From assembly GCA_039715165.1 (NCBI GenBank), contig JBDLHX010000134.1, forward strand, positions 1 through 5,185: 5,185 bases of DNA, given 5' to 3'. Every line of letters starts with the position of its first letter. Position 1 is the first letter of the stretch. The stretch comes from JAHEEL01 sp039715165. Its GTDB lineage: Bacteria; Actinomycetota; Acidimicrobiia; Spongiisociales; UBA5794. Made by a program: the position numbers and the translations under genes. The notes beneath the pieces are model-generated. The model saw only the letters and a list, made by a program, of their open reading frames with translations, made no database searches and was not told the origin of the DNA. This document shows positions 4,761 to 5,185 of this stretch, piece by piece.

Positions 4761-5185
4761 ATGTCCAGCGAGATCCCCAGCGAGACCCCCATCAAGATCC
4801 ATTCCCACGACGTGACCGACGGTCCGGCGAAGGCGGGTGCCCGCGCCATGCTCCGCGCCGTCGGCCTGGGCGAGAACGACTGGGTGAAGGCTCAGGTCGG
4901 CGTTGTCAGCGCCGGCAACGAAGTGACCCCCTGCAACCTCACCGGCCCCCGGCTCTCCGCCGGGGCGCGGGAAGGCGTGTACCAGGCCGGCGGTGTCGGC
5001 CTCGTCTTCACGACCATCGCCGTTTCGGACGGGATCTCGATGGGCCACGAAGGGATGCGGGCGTCGCTCGTCTCTCGCGAAGTCATCACCGACTCCGTCG
5101 AGCTCGTCATGCATGCCGAGCGATTCGACGCCATGGTCTCCATCGCCGGCTGCGACAAGTCCCTCCCCGGCATGCTCATGGCCGC
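4761..5185 (+). CDS. ilvD: Dihydroxy-acid dehydratase, 5' part (cut by window edge)
   Basis: The first 141 residues of the IlvD/Edd family. IlvD dehydrates 2,3-dihydroxy-3-methylbutanoate (and its isoleucine-pathway counterpart) to the 2-oxo acid, the penultimate step of valine and isoleucine synthesis, in the cytosol. Characteristic segments: DVTDGPAKAGARAMLRAVGL (17-36), NEVTPCNL (53-60) with Cys58, and GCDKSLPGML (130-139) with Cys131. These cysteines bind the Fe-S cluster in the family. IAVSDGISMGHEGMRASLVS (86-105) and REVITDSVE (106-114) are also present. Asp90 and the CDK motif, whose lysine is carbamylated in related enzymes, lie at the Mg site. The match to IlvD is much closer than to phosphogluconate dehydratase Edd. 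A full enzyme is roughly 550-620 residues, so most of the gene, including the third cluster cysteine, lies outside. The N-terminal tail includes a tandem SEIP/SETP duplication. Confidence 0.95.
   Translation, partial: MSSEIPSETPIKIHSHDVTDGPAKAGARAMLRAVGLGENDWVKAQVGVVSAGNEVTPCNLTGPRLSAGAREGVYQAGGVGLVFTTIAVSDGISMGHEGMRASLVSREVITDSVELVMHAERFDAMVSIAGCDKSLPGMLMA
4766..4789 (+). repeat. Two tandem 12-bp units in the ilvD N-terminal codons
   Basis: CAGCGAGATCCC is followed immediately by CAGCGAGACCCC, 11 of 12 bases identical. It encodes SEIP then SETP at residues 3-10, a small in-frame duplication in a non-catalytic tail. Confidence 0.8.

Noticed and set aside
1..5185. Insertion sequence, prophage, toxin-antitoxin or defence system
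   Set aside because: No transposase, integrase, phage, toxin or nuclease signatures appear in any supported gene, and the strong genes are all ordinary metabolic, transport or wall functions.

Overview
The window reads as high-GC chromosome of a Gram-positive actinobacterium. The evidence is strongly G/C-biased third codon positions, an LCP-family cell-wall glycopolymer transferase, and several genes whose only recognisable start signal is a -10-like TANNNT hexamer 6-7 nt before the ATG, as in leaderless actinobacterial mRNAs. The style of the proteins would fit the Acidimicrobiia or a neighbouring class, but that placement is an impression and not a demonstration.

Left, plus strand (1-1668): the 3' end of a metal-binding ABC-transporter lipoprotein or periplasmic-type protein, its ABC-3 family permease, and a small Nudix hydrolase starting on GTG just after the permease stop. 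The binding protein has His at the third metal-ligand position and Asp at the fourth, which suggests zinc. The ATPase is not in the window and would be expected upstream. Middle (1669-1842): a 174-bp intergenic region with a perfect 12-bp inverted repeat of low GC and a cluster of very GC-rich stem-loops. It is followed by a class V (PLP, cysteine-desulfurase fold) enzyme at 1843-3012 that lacks the desulfurase cysteine.

Right, minus strand (3065-4619): a small flavodoxin-like protein and, upstream of it on the same strand, an LCP (LytR-CpsA-Psr) protein with a cytosolic proline-rich tail and one membrane helix. The flavodoxin gene meets the PLP enzyme gene tail to tail. The LCP gene diverges from the last gene, the 5' part of dihydroxy-acid dehydratase ilvD (4761 to the window edge, plus strand), across a 141-bp promoter region.

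The genes make up ordinary housekeeping functions: metal uptake, nucleotide clean-up, PLP chemistry, redox, wall assembly and branched-chain amino-acid synthesis. No previously undescribed multi-gene system is evident. The most interesting non-coding signals are the inverted repeat at 1686-1732, the alternative hairpins at 1761-1823, and the repeated leaderless-promoter arrangement.
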